From an uncultured Anderseniella sp. (GTDB taxonomy: Bacteria; Pseudomonadota; Alphaproteobacteria; Rhizobiales; Aestuariivirgaceae), in contig CANKYU010000004.1 in the NCBI GenBank assembly GCA_947488295.1, positions 310,001 to 374,000 of the forward strand: a stretch of 64,000 nt of DNA, read 5' to 3'. This document shows positions 27,857-36,563 of the stretch, piece after piece (the first letter of the stretch is position 1; each line of letters starts with the position of its first letter). The position numbers and the translations under genes were made by a program. The notes under the pieces are model-generated. The model was not told where the DNA came from and did no database searches. It saw only the letters and a program-made list of their open reading frames with translations.

Positions 27857-28705
27857 CTACATCGGGAACCAGTCACGGTTGGCGACGGTTTCGGTGATCG
27901 GGCCGGGCACACTCATGCCGAGCCTGCCGACGACCTGCTGGTGCTCGATCTTGGCCGGCCGGTCATGCACCGGTAAAAGGAAGGTGTAGTTGGACAACAG
28001 CTTCTTGATGGCCCCCTTCTCTTCACGCTTGGAGCCGGAATGATTGCCGGTTACCCGCGGTTCCATCCAGTTGTTGGTGTTCACGTGATTGACGATCTGA
28101 TCGTTGAAATCATAGATCACGTCACCGCAGATGCAGGCCAGCCCCTCTGCCGTTTCGACGATAACATTCATCGACCCTTCGGTGTGCGCTCCGGCGGCCT
28201 CGCACCACACGCCGGGAATGATTTCTTCGGCACCGGTGATTTCAAGATCAAGGAAGCGCATGGCTTCCGGCTCATAAATCCGGTCGACCAGGTGCTTGAT
28301 GTCCGGTTTGGGGTATTGCGGATACATGATGCCGGACACAGAGAATTCCATCTCGCGACGGTTGAGCACCACAGTGGTGTTCATGTTGAAGTGATCATCC
28401 TTGCCGGCATGGTCGATGTGCAGATGGGTATGCAGCACGTAGCGCACATCACCCATCTTGACCCCGTGCTTGGCCAGCTGGTTTTCAATCATGTTGTCAT
28501 GAAACTGCAGACCGCGCATGCCGAGAGATTCCATGATCGCATTGTCGCGATAGCCGGTATCGACCACGATCGGGTACCGGCCGCCCAGAATAAGGAAACC
28601 GTAAACCGGCACCCGGCGGATGCGGCCGCATTCATGACCGAGCACCAGGAAACTGGTCTCCAGCTCGATATCACCGTAGTCGAGAATCTTGATTTCAAGT
28701 GCCAT
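27857..28705 (-). CDS. AHL-lactonase-like metallo-beta-lactamase fold hydrolase
   Basis: 282 residues. The di-zinc motif HTHLHIDHAG is at 92-101, with further ligands in GAHTEGSM, ICGDVIYD and LPVHDRP. The layout matches the N-acyl homoserine lactonase (AttM/AiiA) group, which hydrolyses lactones. Given its position among catabolic genes, a pathway lactone is a more likely substrate than a quorum signal; that is inference. A GGGAG Shine-Dalgarno precedes the ATG. Confidence 0.85.
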   Translation of the reverse strand: MALEIKILDYGDIELETSFLVLGHECGRIRRVPVYGFLILGGRYPIVVDTGYRDNAIMESLGMRGLQFHDNMIENQLAKHGVKMGDVRYVLHTHLHIDHAGKDDHFNMNTTVVLNRREMEFSVSGIMYPQYPKPDIKHLVDRIYEPEAMRFLDLEITGAEEIIPGVWCEAAGAHTEGSMNVIVETAEGLACICGDVIYDFNDQIVNHVNTNNWMEPRVTGNHSGSKREEKGAIKKLLSNYTFLLPVHDRPAKIEHQQVVGRLGMSVPGPITETVANRDWFPM

Positions 28706-28774
28706 TTTTAAAGTTCTCCCTTCGTGGCTTCGGCCGGTTTCCGGCCTGTCCGTTTGTTTGTCCGGGCCAAAGCC

Positions 28775-29656
28775 CTAGAGGTTGTAGACCCGCAGTGCGG
28801 TGTCATGAAAAATTGCTTTCTGGTCCGTCTTGGACAACCCGGAAGCAGCTTTTTTGAAAGCGCTCACCAGGTCGGCATAGCTGGTCCACAGTTTCTCGAT
28901 TGGGTAGTTCGAGCCAAACAGGCAGCGATCGGCTCCGAATATCCCGACCGTGTCGGTCAGAATTGTCTTGATGTGATCAGCATCATTGCGATGGATGAAG
29001 GTGCCGAAAGCAGACAGTTTTGAAACCACATTTGGCTCATCCGCCAGCCGCTTCATGCCGCTGCGCCAGGCCTGGACGCCTTTTTCCGACAGGTCTTCCA
29101 GCATGCCGGCATGCTGCAGGATGAAAGTCACATCCGGACAGGCCCGGGCCAGCTTGGCGGCGTCTTTCATCTGACCGGAGAACACCTGCAAGTCGAACGA
29201 CCAGCCATAGTCCGCCAGTTTCGCGACATTGGCCTGCACCTTAGGGTCTGCCGGCAGGTCGGGCCTGGAGGCAAACCGGTACATCGGTTCCTCGTGCCAG
29301 TGAAACTGCTGCCGGATACCGCGCATCAGCGGATTGACCTTCAGCTTTTCAAGCTGCGGGCGCACATCGTCACCAGTGAAGTCCGCATAGCCGACAATGG
29401 CGTGCGGCCAGCCGGATTTATCGGCTACCGACTGCACCCACGCCGCCTCATCGGCAAACCAGTTCGGCGCCCAGTTGGCCTGCACGTAGACCGATTTCTC
29501 GATGCCCGAACCCTTGATGTCGTCGAGGAATTCCTCAATCAGGTAGTCGCGCATGATCGCCTTGTAGGGGCCGAATATGCGCGGCTGTTCCGGGCCCAGC
29601 AGCCACGGCAGATCAGCCTGCCGCCAGATATGATGATGAGCGTCAATAATGGTCAT
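28775..29656 (-). CDS. TIM-barrel amidohydrolase (PDC/fuconolactonase-like)
   Basis: 293 residues of the amidohydrolase_2 family. The first metal-site motif is DAHHHIW at the N terminus; later elements are ILQHAG and LFGSNYP. Members include 2-pyrone-4,6-dicarboxylate lactonase and L-fuconolactonase, so lactone hydrolysis is the best general guess. The start abuts the stop of the CoxE gene directly, so it is co-transcribed with moxR-coxE. Confidence 0.85.
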   Translation of the reverse strand: MTIIDAHHHIWRQADLPWLLGPEQPRIFGPYKAIMRDYLIEEFLDDIKGSGIEKSVYVQANWAPNWFADEAAWVQSVADKSGWPHAIVGYADFTGDDVRPQLEKLKVNPLMRGIRQQFHWHEEPMYRFASRPDLPADPKVQANVAKLADYGWSFDLQVFSGQMKDAAKLARACPDVTFILQHAGMLEDLSEKGVQAWRSGMKRLADEPNVVSKLSAFGTFIHRNDADHIKTILTDTVGIFGADRCLFGSNYPIEKLWTSYADLVSAFKKAASGLSKTDQKAIFHDTALRVYNL

Positions 29657-30772
29657 CTATGCAGCCTCCTGCCTGAGAGAAAGAACCCGCTCGCAAAGCG
29701 CGCTCACCGAGCTGCCGTCTTCAATCGAATCCAGATATGGCGCTATGGCCTGCATTGCCACCGTCTCCGGCCGGTAGCCGGCATCGCCGGCCAGCGGCGT
29801 CAGCCAGATCAGCTTCCATGACAGCCGCGACAGTTTCTCCACCGCATCAACCAGTGTGGTGTGATCGCCGCGTTCCAGCCCGTCCGACAGGGTCAGCACC
29901 GCCGCACCGCGGGTAAATCCGGCAAACCGCGGAATGTCGAGGAACGCCTGCAGTGCATCACCAAGCCGGGTGCCGCCGTCCCAGTCGGCCACGATGCCGG
30001 AGACAAGGTTCAGCGCCTGGCCCCGGTTGCGTACTTTCATGGCGCGGGTAATCCGCGTCAGCCTGGTGCCGAGCGTGAAAATCTCGATACGCTGGCCCGC
30101 CTGCGCCAGCGCATGAGCAAAGCGCAAGTAACTGTCGGTCTGGTCCTTCATGGAACCGGACACGTCTATCAGCAGCACGATGCGGCGCTGACGCAGCTTG
30201 CGTTTCAGCCTGGGAAGTTCGATTACCTCGCCATCGCGCTGCACCGCCTGGCGGAACACCTTGCGCATGTTCCAGCCATCGCCCTTGTTGGCCGCAGCAC
30301 GTCGGTAGGACTTGCGCACCGGCAGCCGTTCGCGCGCCACCCGTCGAAACCGCCGCAGTGCTTCGATTTCATCAACTCCGGCAAACTGGCGCGTCGACAG
30401 GATCTCGTTGCCGGTGGCTTCGCCACCTGCTTCATTGAGTTCATCGGGTTCCGGCGGCTCGCTGTCGCCTGGTGCTTCCTCGCCGACGAGCATTTCATCC
30501 TCATCAGGCCCTGATGCAGGCACCGGGATCGACTGCCCGAGAAACTTCATGCGGAACAGCGCATCAAACTCCGGACGCCGGTCCGGCGGCGGCGCAAACA
30601 TCGCCCTGCCCGCCTGCAGGATGTCATTCATGTCACGCGGTCCGAGCAGGCCCACTGCCTCGACGAAACCCATGGTCTGCTCCGGCGCGACGGAAAACCC
30701 GTTCTCACGCAGCAGGGACGCAAACTCGACAAACGGTTCCGCCGCACGCGGCAATGGCTGGGTGATGCTCAT
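29657..30772 (-). CDS. coxE: VWA domain protein, CoxE type
   Basis: 371 residues. An N-terminal helical region and an acidic Glu/Pro-rich stretch (about 110-150) lead to a von Willebrand A domain with the MIDAS motif LIDVSGSM and a later Thr/Asp site (WDGGTRLGDAL). CoxE proteins act with the MoxR/CoxD ATPase to mature or insert the metal centre of molybdenum hydroxylases such as CO dehydrogenase. It overlaps coxD by 4 bp (ATGA). Confidence 0.88.
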   Translation of the reverse strand: MSITQPLPRAAEPFVEFASLLRENGFSVAPEQTMGFVEAVGLLGPRDMNDILQAGRAMFAPPPDRRPEFDALFRMKFLGQSIPVPASGPDEDEMLVGEEAPGDSEPPEPDELNEAGGEATGNEILSTRQFAGVDEIEALRRFRRVARERLPVRKSYRRAAANKGDGWNMRKVFRQAVQRDGEVIELPRLKRKLRQRRIVLLIDVSGSMKDQTDSYLRFAHALAQAGQRIEIFTLGTRLTRITRAMKVRNRGQALNLVSGIVADWDGGTRLGDALQAFLDIPRFAGFTRGAAVLTLSDGLERGDHTTLVDAVEKLSRLSWKLIWLTPLAGDAGYRPETVAMQAIAPYLDSIEDGSSVSALCERVLSLRQEAA

Positions 30773-31650
30773 GCCGCCGTCCCCGTAACCAGCTGGTCAA
30801 GCCGGTCATGCACGAAGTTGAGATCGTCCTGATCCTTCAGCGCCACGCCGATGGCGCGCTTGAATGCATCAGGCCATTGCGCACCCTGTGACTGCAGCAG
30901 CGTTGCGGCCTCAGCCCATTCAACCGTTTCGGCCACACCGGGCGGCTTGGTCAGCGGTTCCGCCCGCAACCGGCCCACCGCTGCCACGACACGGTCAGCA
31001 GTGTCACGCGCCACCGAACTGGCGCGCATCATCACGATCTCGGCTTCGCGTAGGGCATCCGGATAATCGATCCAGTGATACACACAGCGCCGGCGCAGCG
31101 CTTCGTGCAGTTCCCGTGTCCGGTTTGAGGTCAGCACCACCACCGGACGCTGGTCGGCACGCACTGTGCCGCGTTCCGGAATTGAAATCTGGAAATCCGA
31201 CAGAAATTCCAACAGGAACGCCTCGAATTCATGGTCCGACCTGTCGATCTCATCGATCAGCAGCAAGGCATTGCCGCCTGATTGCAGCGCGTCCAGCATC
31301 GGACGGGCGATCAGGAAGTCGTCCCTGTAGATATTGACATACTCATCACCGGCCTGCCGGATGGCCAGCATCTGGCGCGGATAGTTCCACTCATAAAGCG
31401 CAGCACCGGCATCGATGCCCTCATAGCACTGCAGCCGGATCAGCCGCCTGCCGAGGATCGACGACAGCGCCTTGGCCGCTTCGGTCTTGCCGACACCCGG
31501 TGCGCCTTCCAGCAGCAAAGGCTTGCCCAGTGCCAGCGCCAGGTAGGCTGATGTCGACAGCCCGTCATCCGACAGGTACTGCGCACCCTGCAGGGCTTCA
31601 TGCAGCTCCGGCGGGTTCGATATCCCTGCTATGGTCGGGTTGACGGGCAT
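30769..31650 (-). CDS. coxD: MoxR/CoxD family AAA+ ATPase
   Basis: 293 residues. Walker A is GAPGVGKTEA, Walker B LLLIDEID, sensor-1 is the TSN stretch, and an Arg finger follows. CoxD is an AAA+ chaperone that works with CoxE on assembly of the Mo active site in CO dehydrogenase-type enzymes. Its target here is presumably the molybdenum hydroxylase immediately upstream in the same block. A MITE-like element ends 20 bp upstream of its ATG and separates it from the hydroxylase genes. Confidence 0.9.
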   Translation of the reverse strand: MPVNPTIAGISNPPELHEALQGAQYLSDDGLSTSAYLALALGKPLLLEGAPGVGKTEAAKALSSILGRRLIRLQCYEGIDAGAALYEWNYPRQMLAIRQAGDEYVNIYRDDFLIARPMLDALQSGGNALLLIDEIDRSDHEFEAFLLEFLSDFQISIPERGTVRADQRPVVVLTSNRTRELHEALRRRCVYHWIDYPDALREAEIVMMRASSVARDTADRVVAAVGRLRAEPLTKPPGVAETVEWAEAATLLQSQGAQWPDAFKRAIGVALKDQDDLNFVHDRLDQLVTGTAA

Positions 31651-31669
31651 GAGGTTTCTGGTCCGCCTT

Positions 31670-31970
31670 TAGAGCGCTATGAGGTTAAATTGATGCATTT
31701 GACCGCGGCGATTTTGGTCGCTGGCTAGGCGGATTGCACGCCGTGGTGCCACCCCACCACAAGTGTGATCCAACGACGCCAGAGGGCAAAATCGCCCGGC
31801 CTTTGCACTAAAGTATTCAACATCCTGATTCTCCTCGGGGTGGGGAAAATCGGTCCATCGGCGTCGTTGCGCCGCTTGCCCGATGCACCACATCGCGCTG
31901 CGCACCGCGCCTAGCCGAGTGAACCGATTTTCCGCCATCAAATGCATCAATTTAACCTCATAGCGCTCTA
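31670..31970. mobile_element. MITE-like element with 33-bp terminal inverted repeats
   Basis: Positions 31670-31702 and 31938-31970 are perfect inverted copies (33 bp, beginning TAGAGCGCTATGAGG). Weaker symmetry continues to about 62 bp per arm, up to GGCTAGGCG and CGCCTAGCC. The element is 301 bp, has TA at both outer ends (consistent with a TA target), and encodes no transposase. It fills the whole gap between coxD and the molybdopterin subunit. The right end supplies the TAG stop of that subunit. Confidence 0.8.
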
Positions 31971-32990
31971 CCACTGGCCCTGCGGCCGGGCACCGCCATT
32001 GGCCTTGATGCCGCGCAACACCTTTTCAGGTGTGATCGGCAATTCGTCTATGCGCACGCCGACGGCATTGAAAACCGCGTTTGCCACCGCAGGCAGCACC
32101 GGGTTGGCACACATCTCGCCGGGCCCCTTGCCGCCATAGGGACCGTCCGGTGCCGGTCTTTCCAGAATAGCAATGTTGTGCGGAGCGATGTCACCCGGTC
32201 CCGGCATCAGGTACTGGTTGAAATCCGTCGGACCATGGGTTCGTTCGGGATAGTAAGGCTCCGTCGTCTCCCACAAGGCATGGCTCATGCCCATCCAGGC
32301 CCCGCCGACCAGTTGCTGTTCCACCATGCGCGGGTTGAGCGCCCTGCCGACCTCGTAAGCCGAGTTCATCTGCTTGACATCCACCTCGCCGGTTTCGTCA
32401 TCAACCTCGATGTCCACGACCAGTGCAGCATGGGCATAACACGACACCGGCGTCATCTCGCCGGTCTCAGGATCCACATCCGACATCGGGATCAGGAAGA
32501 TACCGCGGCCCGACACGGTCTTGCCCTGCTTGAACTGGGCGGCACCACAGGCCTCGCCTGTTGAAATGGACCGCGAAGGCGCGCCGCGCACAAAGATATT
32601 GCCCTTGCCGTCCGTCTCCAGATCCGCTGCATTGACTTCAAGCTCTTCGGCTGCCGCTTCCAGCATCACCGAGCGGGCTTCCTTGGCCGCCTGTATCACC
32701 GCATTTCCGACCCGGTGCGTACCGCGCGAGGCAAACGAGCCCATGCAGTGTGGCCCGGTGTCACTGTCGGCTGTGTCCACATAGACATCCTCCACCGGCA
32801 CGCCCAGGGTTTCCGCCGCAATCTGGCGGGTCACCTGTTTCATGCCCTGGCCCAGGTCGATGGATGACAGGGCAACGGCAAACTTGCCGTCCGGGTTGGA
32901 GTGCACCAGTGCCTGGCTCGGATCACCGCCGAGGTTCATCCCGATCGGGTAATTGATGGAGGCAAAGCCCCTGCCCTTGTGAATACTCAT
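31968..32990 (-). CDS. Molybdenum hydroxylase, molybdopterin subunit, C-terminal part (split)
   Basis: 340 residues that match the second half of xanthine dehydrogenase/CO dehydrogenase-type large subunits. The Gly-rich cofactor loop is NLGGDPSQAL, the MCD-binding region is DLGQGMKQV, and the catalytic Glu lies in GGKGPGEM near the C terminus. The first half is a separate upstream gene; stop and start are 2 nt apart and in different frames. AGGAG lies 9 nt before this ATG, inside the last codons of the first half, so it has its own ribosome site. Its stop codon lies at the edge of the MITE-like element, so the original C terminus may have been a little different. Confidence 0.87.
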   Translation of the reverse strand: MSIHKGRGFASINYPIGMNLGGDPSQALVHSNPDGKFAVALSSIDLGQGMKQVTRQIAAETLGVPVEDVYVDTADSDTGPHCMGSFASRGTHRVGNAVIQAAKEARSVMLEAAAEELEVNAADLETDGKGNIFVRGAPSRSISTGEACGAAQFKQGKTVSGRGIFLIPMSDVDPETGEMTPVSCYAHAALVVDIEVDDETGEVDVKQMNSAYEVGRALNPRMVEQQLVGGAWMGMSHALWETTEPYYPERTHGPTDFNQYLMPGPGDIAPHNIAILERPAPDGPYGGKGPGEMCANPVLPAVANAVFNAVGVRIDELPITPEKVLRGIKANGGARPQGQW

Positions 32991-32992
32991 GA

Positions 32993-34780
32993 TCAGCGTC
33001 TCCTGAAACCGGAATTGGAGGCAAAGCGACTGTAACCCGGCCGGTTGACCGGACGCGCCGACGGCTGGCTGCTGTCTGACGCCGGCGATGGCGCAGGCGC
33101 AGCGGGCGCAGGTGCCGGTGGCGGCGCGGGCGTAACGGCAGGCGCGGCAGGCGGCGGAGATTGTGTAGCCGCCGGCTGATAGGCAGGTGCCGCAGCAGGA
33201 TGCGCATAAGCCGGTTGCTCAACAGCGGGTTGTTGCGCAGGTGCAGGCGGTGCCGACGGCGGCGGTGGTGTATAGGCAACAGGTGCCGGCGCAGGTGTTG
33301 ACGGGGCTATGGTGCGGGTCTGGCCACCACCGGCGCGTCCGGCGCGGCGATCGCCGATCTTGCCGTCCTCATCCGTGACCGTATGCGGTATTTGCGCCCG
33401 CTCGCCGCCGCCGCCGACCATCGACGATGCCTGTTTGAATTCATCGCGGATCGGCCAGTTGGCCTTTTCCGCCGCCACCTGCGCGCACTCGATCAGCGCG
33501 CAGTTCTTCGCTTCCCGGCGATGGGCCTTCATGTCGCCGTCGCGATAAGCATTCAGAATCCGGAACTCGACCGGGTTCATGCCGACCTCGTGGGCAATCT
33601 TGTCCATCTGGCTTTCAATGGCAAAATCCACGCCCGTGACCCCGAAGCCGCGCATGGCGGTCGCCGGTGTCCGGTTGGTGAACACGCAGAACACGTCCGA
33701 CTTCACATTGGGAATGTGATACGGCCCCGGAAGATGCGCCGTGCCCTTGATGATGGCGTAGCTGGACAGCCGCGTGTAGGCGCCTGAATCAAAGTACCCG
33801 GTGAACTGGCGCGCAATAATGCGCCCGTCATTCATCACCCCGTCTTTCAGGTACCAGCGCTCACCGCCACGCGGTGCACCGACCTGCATTTCCTCTTCCC
33901 GGTCCCACACAAAACGGCACGGCTTGCCGGTCAGCATGCAGCCCAGTATCGCCATTGGCTCGACCAGGCTGTCAACCTTGCCGCCAAATCCGCCGCCGAC
34001 CGTGCCGCCGATAAAATGCAACCGGTTGGAACTGACATTGAGCAGTTTTGCAGCCGTGCCCAGCGAGAAGAACAGCGCTTGTGTCGAGGTGTAACAGACA
34101 AACCGGTCATTGGTTTCTGGTGCGGCGATGGCTCCATTGGTCTCAATCGGCGCCTGTTCGATGGGCGACATCTGGTAACGCCCTTCAACAATCTTGTCGG
34201 CCTGGGCGAAAGCTGTCTCAACGTCGCCAAAGCGCAGCTTCTGGTGATCATACTTGTCGTGGTAATCAAACGTGTTGTTGGGATAGACGTCGTTTACCAC
34301 CGGTGCGTCAGGCTTCAGAGCCTCTTCCACGTCGAGCACGTGCGGCAGTACCTCCCAGTCCACCCTGACGGCGGCCACCGCATCGCGGGCCTGCCGGTCT
34401 GAAGCCGCAACAATCGCCAGTACAGGTTCGCCGATATAGCTTACCTTCTTCGACGACAGCAGCGGCTCGTCATCGCGCCCGAAATTCAACAGGCTCAGGA
34501 GTGTATTGAAGTTGTTCGGCACGTCCTCGGGACGAATGATCCGCACCACTCCCGGCATGTTCTCAGCTTGTGAATAGTCCACGGACCGGATGCGGGCATG
34601 ATGGTGCGGACTGCGCACGCAGCGAATTTGCAGCAGGCCTTCAAACAGATGGTCGTCAAAATATGGCGACCGGCCGGTGACATGGCCCAGGGCATCCTGG
34701 CGCTGGGTCCCCTTGCCGATCTCATTGAGATCATCGTCGCGTTCGTTGGCAAACAGCTCTTTACGGAATTCCACGCTCAT
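32993..34780 (-). CDS. Molybdenum hydroxylase, molybdopterin subunit, N-terminal part with Pro/Ala tail
   Basis: 595 residues. Residues 1-~445 match the N-terminal half of the large subunit: substrate/cofactor motif GGTVGGGFGGK and the conserved TAMRGFGVTG. Residues ~450-595 form a low-complexity tail: a Gly/Arg stretch, then about 100 residues of Pro, Ala and Gln, ending RRR. Homologues are normally single chains of about 750-800 residues without such a tail. The two halves must associate to give a working enzyme that hydroxylates an aldehyde or N-heterocycle at the Mo centre. It lies 15 bp after the 2Fe-2S subunit gene. Confidence 0.88.
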   Translation of the reverse strand: MSVEFRKELFANERDDDLNEIGKGTQRQDALGHVTGRSPYFDDHLFEGLLQIRCVRSPHHHARIRSVDYSQAENMPGVVRIIRPEDVPNNFNTLLSLLNFGRDDEPLLSSKKVSYIGEPVLAIVAASDRQARDAVAAVRVDWEVLPHVLDVEEALKPDAPVVNDVYPNNTFDYHDKYDHQKLRFGDVETAFAQADKIVEGRYQMSPIEQAPIETNGAIAAPETNDRFVCYTSTQALFFSLGTAAKLLNVSSNRLHFIGGTVGGGFGGKVDSLVEPMAILGCMLTGKPCRFVWDREEEMQVGAPRGGERWYLKDGVMNDGRIIARQFTGYFDSGAYTRLSSYAIIKGTAHLPGPYHIPNVKSDVFCVFTNRTPATAMRGFGVTGVDFAIESQMDKIAHEVGMNPVEFRILNAYRDGDMKAHRREAKNCALIECAQVAAEKANWPIRDEFKQASSMVGGGGERAQIPHTVTDEDGKIGDRRAGRAGGGQTRTIAPSTPAPAPVAYTPPPPSAPPAPAQQPAVEQPAYAHPAAAPAYQPAATQSPPPAAPAVTPAPPPAPAPAAPAPSPASDSSQPSARPVNRPGYSRFASNSGFRRR

Positions 34781-34795
34781 GGGTGTTCTGCTTCC

Positions 34796-35281
34796 TTACG
34801 CGCTACGCCGTCCGGTGCCGCTTTGTGCGGCATCCAGAATGGCGTCGATAATGGGTTCATAACCGGTGCACCGGCAGATGTTGCCGGAGATGGCTTCGAC
34901 AACCTCGTCACGGCTCGGGTTCGGGTTGCGGTCCAGCAAAGCCTTGGCTGCCATCAGCATGCCGGCGGAGCAGAACCCGCACTGGGCTGCAAAGTGCCGC
35001 ATGAAGGCATCCTGCAGCGGGTGCAGGTCTGCGCCTTGCGCCAGTCCGCCCGTGCTGCTCAGCGACCGGCCTTCCACTGTCTCCGCCAGGGTCAGGCAAC
35101 TGAGATGCGGCTCGCCGTCGATCAGTACGGTGCACGCGCCGCAGGTTCCCTGGCCGCAGCCATATTTCGGCGACAGATCGCCGACCCCGCGGCGTAAAAC
35201 GTCGAGCAGGTTCTGGCCGTCTTCCACGAACACGGCCTTGCTGTCGCCGTTGAGTGTGAACTGTAGCGGTTTCTTGCTCAT
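34796..35281 (-). CDS. 2Fe-2S subunit of molybdenum hydroxylase
   Basis: 161 residues with both expected clusters. The plant-type ferredoxin cysteines are in YGCGQGTCGACTV and LSC; the second, helical-domain cluster is in CGFCSAGM and CRCTGY. It carries electrons from the Mo centre to the FAD subunit. It sits between the FAD and molybdopterin subunit genes, the CoxMSL order. Confidence 0.95.
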   Translation of the reverse strand: MSKKPLQFTLNGDSKAVFVEDGQNLLDVLRRGVGDLSPKYGCGQGTCGACTVLIDGEPHLSCLTLAETVEGRSLSSTGGLAQGADLHPLQDAFMRHFAAQCGFCSAGMLMAAKALLDRNPNPSRDEVVEAISGNICRCTGYEPIIDAILDAAQSGTGRRSA

Positions 35282-35287
35282 TGGCTC

Positions 35288-36091
35288 CTACCTTTCCAGC
35301 AGCACGCGCTTGAGGTGAACGGGAGCCACTTCCTTGCGGTACCAGGAAGATGCAATGGAGTCTGTCGGCGGTTCGATACCGCTGGTCGCTGCAGCCAGCG
35401 CGTTGCCGATGCCGGCTTCATCCAGCGCCGCACCTTCCAGCGCCTGCTCAACGGCAGTAACCCGCATTGGCGTTGGTCCCATGGAGGAATACGCGATTCT
35501 GGCACCTGAAATCCGGCCACCGGACTGCGGCACCCAGGCTGCAATGGTCATCAGCGACACGCCCTTCGGCTTCACCCTGCTGACCTTTTTGAACCTGAAC
35601 ACACCCGATTGTGGCCTGATGATACTGACGGACGCGACCAGTGCACGAGGCTCGCGGGCCCGGTCGCGCAGGAATTCCACCAGCGCAGAACTCTGTCCGC
35701 CGGCAAGCGTCACCTGACAATCCAGAACCAGCAGCGCTGCCGTCATGTCGCCATAAGGGTGTTCTGCAAACAGGTTGCCGCCGACCGTCGCCATGTTGCG
35801 AATGGCGGGGCCGCCAACGGCACGCGCCACCGGGTGCAGGAAGTCAAGATCACGGCTGGCCAGTATCTGGGCCATTGTCACCCCGGCACCGATGATCAGC
35901 CGGTCGCCCTGCGGCTGCACCTGTTTCAGCGCCGGGTCATTGGCCAGCACTATCGCGTTGAACGACTGATCACCTTCATTGACCGCCCGCATGATCAGGG
36001 TGCCGCCACCCATGAAGCGGGCTGTCCGATCACTTGACAAAGCAGACGCTGCTTCGGCAGAGCTGGCAAAAGTCTTGACGCTGATACTCAT
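35288..36091 (-). CDS. FAD-binding subunit of molybdenum hydroxylase
   Basis: 267 residues, the usual size for a CoxM/NdhF-type subunit. The FAD contacts MGGGTLIM near residue 27 and ATVGGNLF in the middle are present. It passes electrons from the iron-sulfur subunit to an acceptor. It is 6 bp upstream of the 2Fe-2S gene and 21 bp downstream of an SRPBCC gene. Confidence 0.93.
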   Translation of the reverse strand: MSISVKTFASSAEAASALSSDRTARFMGGGTLIMRAVNEGDQSFNAIVLANDPALKQVQPQGDRLIIGAGVTMAQILASRDLDFLHPVARAVGGPAIRNMATVGGNLFAEHPYGDMTAALLVLDCQVTLAGGQSSALVEFLRDRAREPRALVASVSIIRPQSGVFRFKKVSRVKPKGVSLMTIAAWVPQSGGRISGARIAYSSMGPTPMRVTAVEQALEGAALDEAGIGNALAAATSGIEPPTDSIASSWYRKEVAPVHLKRVLLER

Positions 36092-36112
36092 CTTGTTCCT
36101 TCCGGCGTGTCC

Positions 36113-36556
36113 CTAGGCAGCCACGCCCATATGGCTTCGAATGGCCTCAAAACCTGCTTCGTAAATCTCGGCTCCAACGAGGTTTTTCAGTTGGTTTTCC
36201 TCGCCTGCAGGCGTCGAAAAGTTTCCTTCCCACTGCCAGAACGTGCGGTCGCCGTCGGTCACCGGAAACAGCCGCACATGACTGACATAGTTGAACAGCG
36301 GCACCGGGGTATCGAGCAGGCAGTAACTGTAGGCGGCATCGATGTCGGAAAGTGTCATCAGCTGTTCACGCAGCAGCGAGCCATCCTGCAGGTGAAACTT
36401 GCGGATGCAGCCGACAATGTCGGATGCCCGGCCGCGTTCGATTTCGCTGTCAGCCACCGCCGGGTGCCAGCGGTCATGGCCATTGAAGTCACGCAACACG
36501 TCCCACACCGCGTCGATCGGTGCGTCCAGTATTGTGCTTTTCAGGACCTTGACCAT
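36113..36556 (-). CDS. SRPBCC family protein (copy 2)
   Basis: 147 residues of the START/polyketide-cyclase-like fold. Recognisable pieces are the N-terminal strand with APIDAVWDVLRDF, HDRWHPAV, and WEGNF. It is a clear paralogue of the next upstream gene (DADVW-like, GCIRxFxLQxG shared). SRPBCC proteins bind hydrophobic ligands; CoxG in the cox operon is a relative with a membrane-anchoring role. A ligand-carrier or anchoring role for the Mo enzyme is inferred. Confidence 0.85.
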   Translation of the reverse strand: MVKVLKSTILDAPIDAVWDVLRDFNGHDRWHPAVADSEIERGRASDIVGCIRKFHLQDGSLLREQLMTLSDIDAAYSYCLLDTPVPLFNYVSHVRLFPVTDGDRTFWQWEGNFSTPAGEENQLKNLVGAEIYEAGFEAIRSHMGVAA

Positions 36557-36563
36557 AAAACCC

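Noticed and set aside
26816..27976. A 386-codon plus-strand frame over the SMP-30 fusion
   Set aside because: Its composition is Arg/His-rich in the way antisense frames of GC-rich genes are, and the minus strand carries the catalytic residues.
27857..28705. Naming the metallo-beta-lactamase protein a quorum-quenching AHL lactonase
   Set aside because: The fold and HxHxDH motif fit, but the genomic context is catabolic and no acyl-chain pocket can be judged from sequence.
31669..31974. A 101-codon open frame covering the whole inverted-repeat element
   Set aside because: It starts inside the hydroxylase gene and follows the element end to end. It is best explained as the element read through, not a gene.
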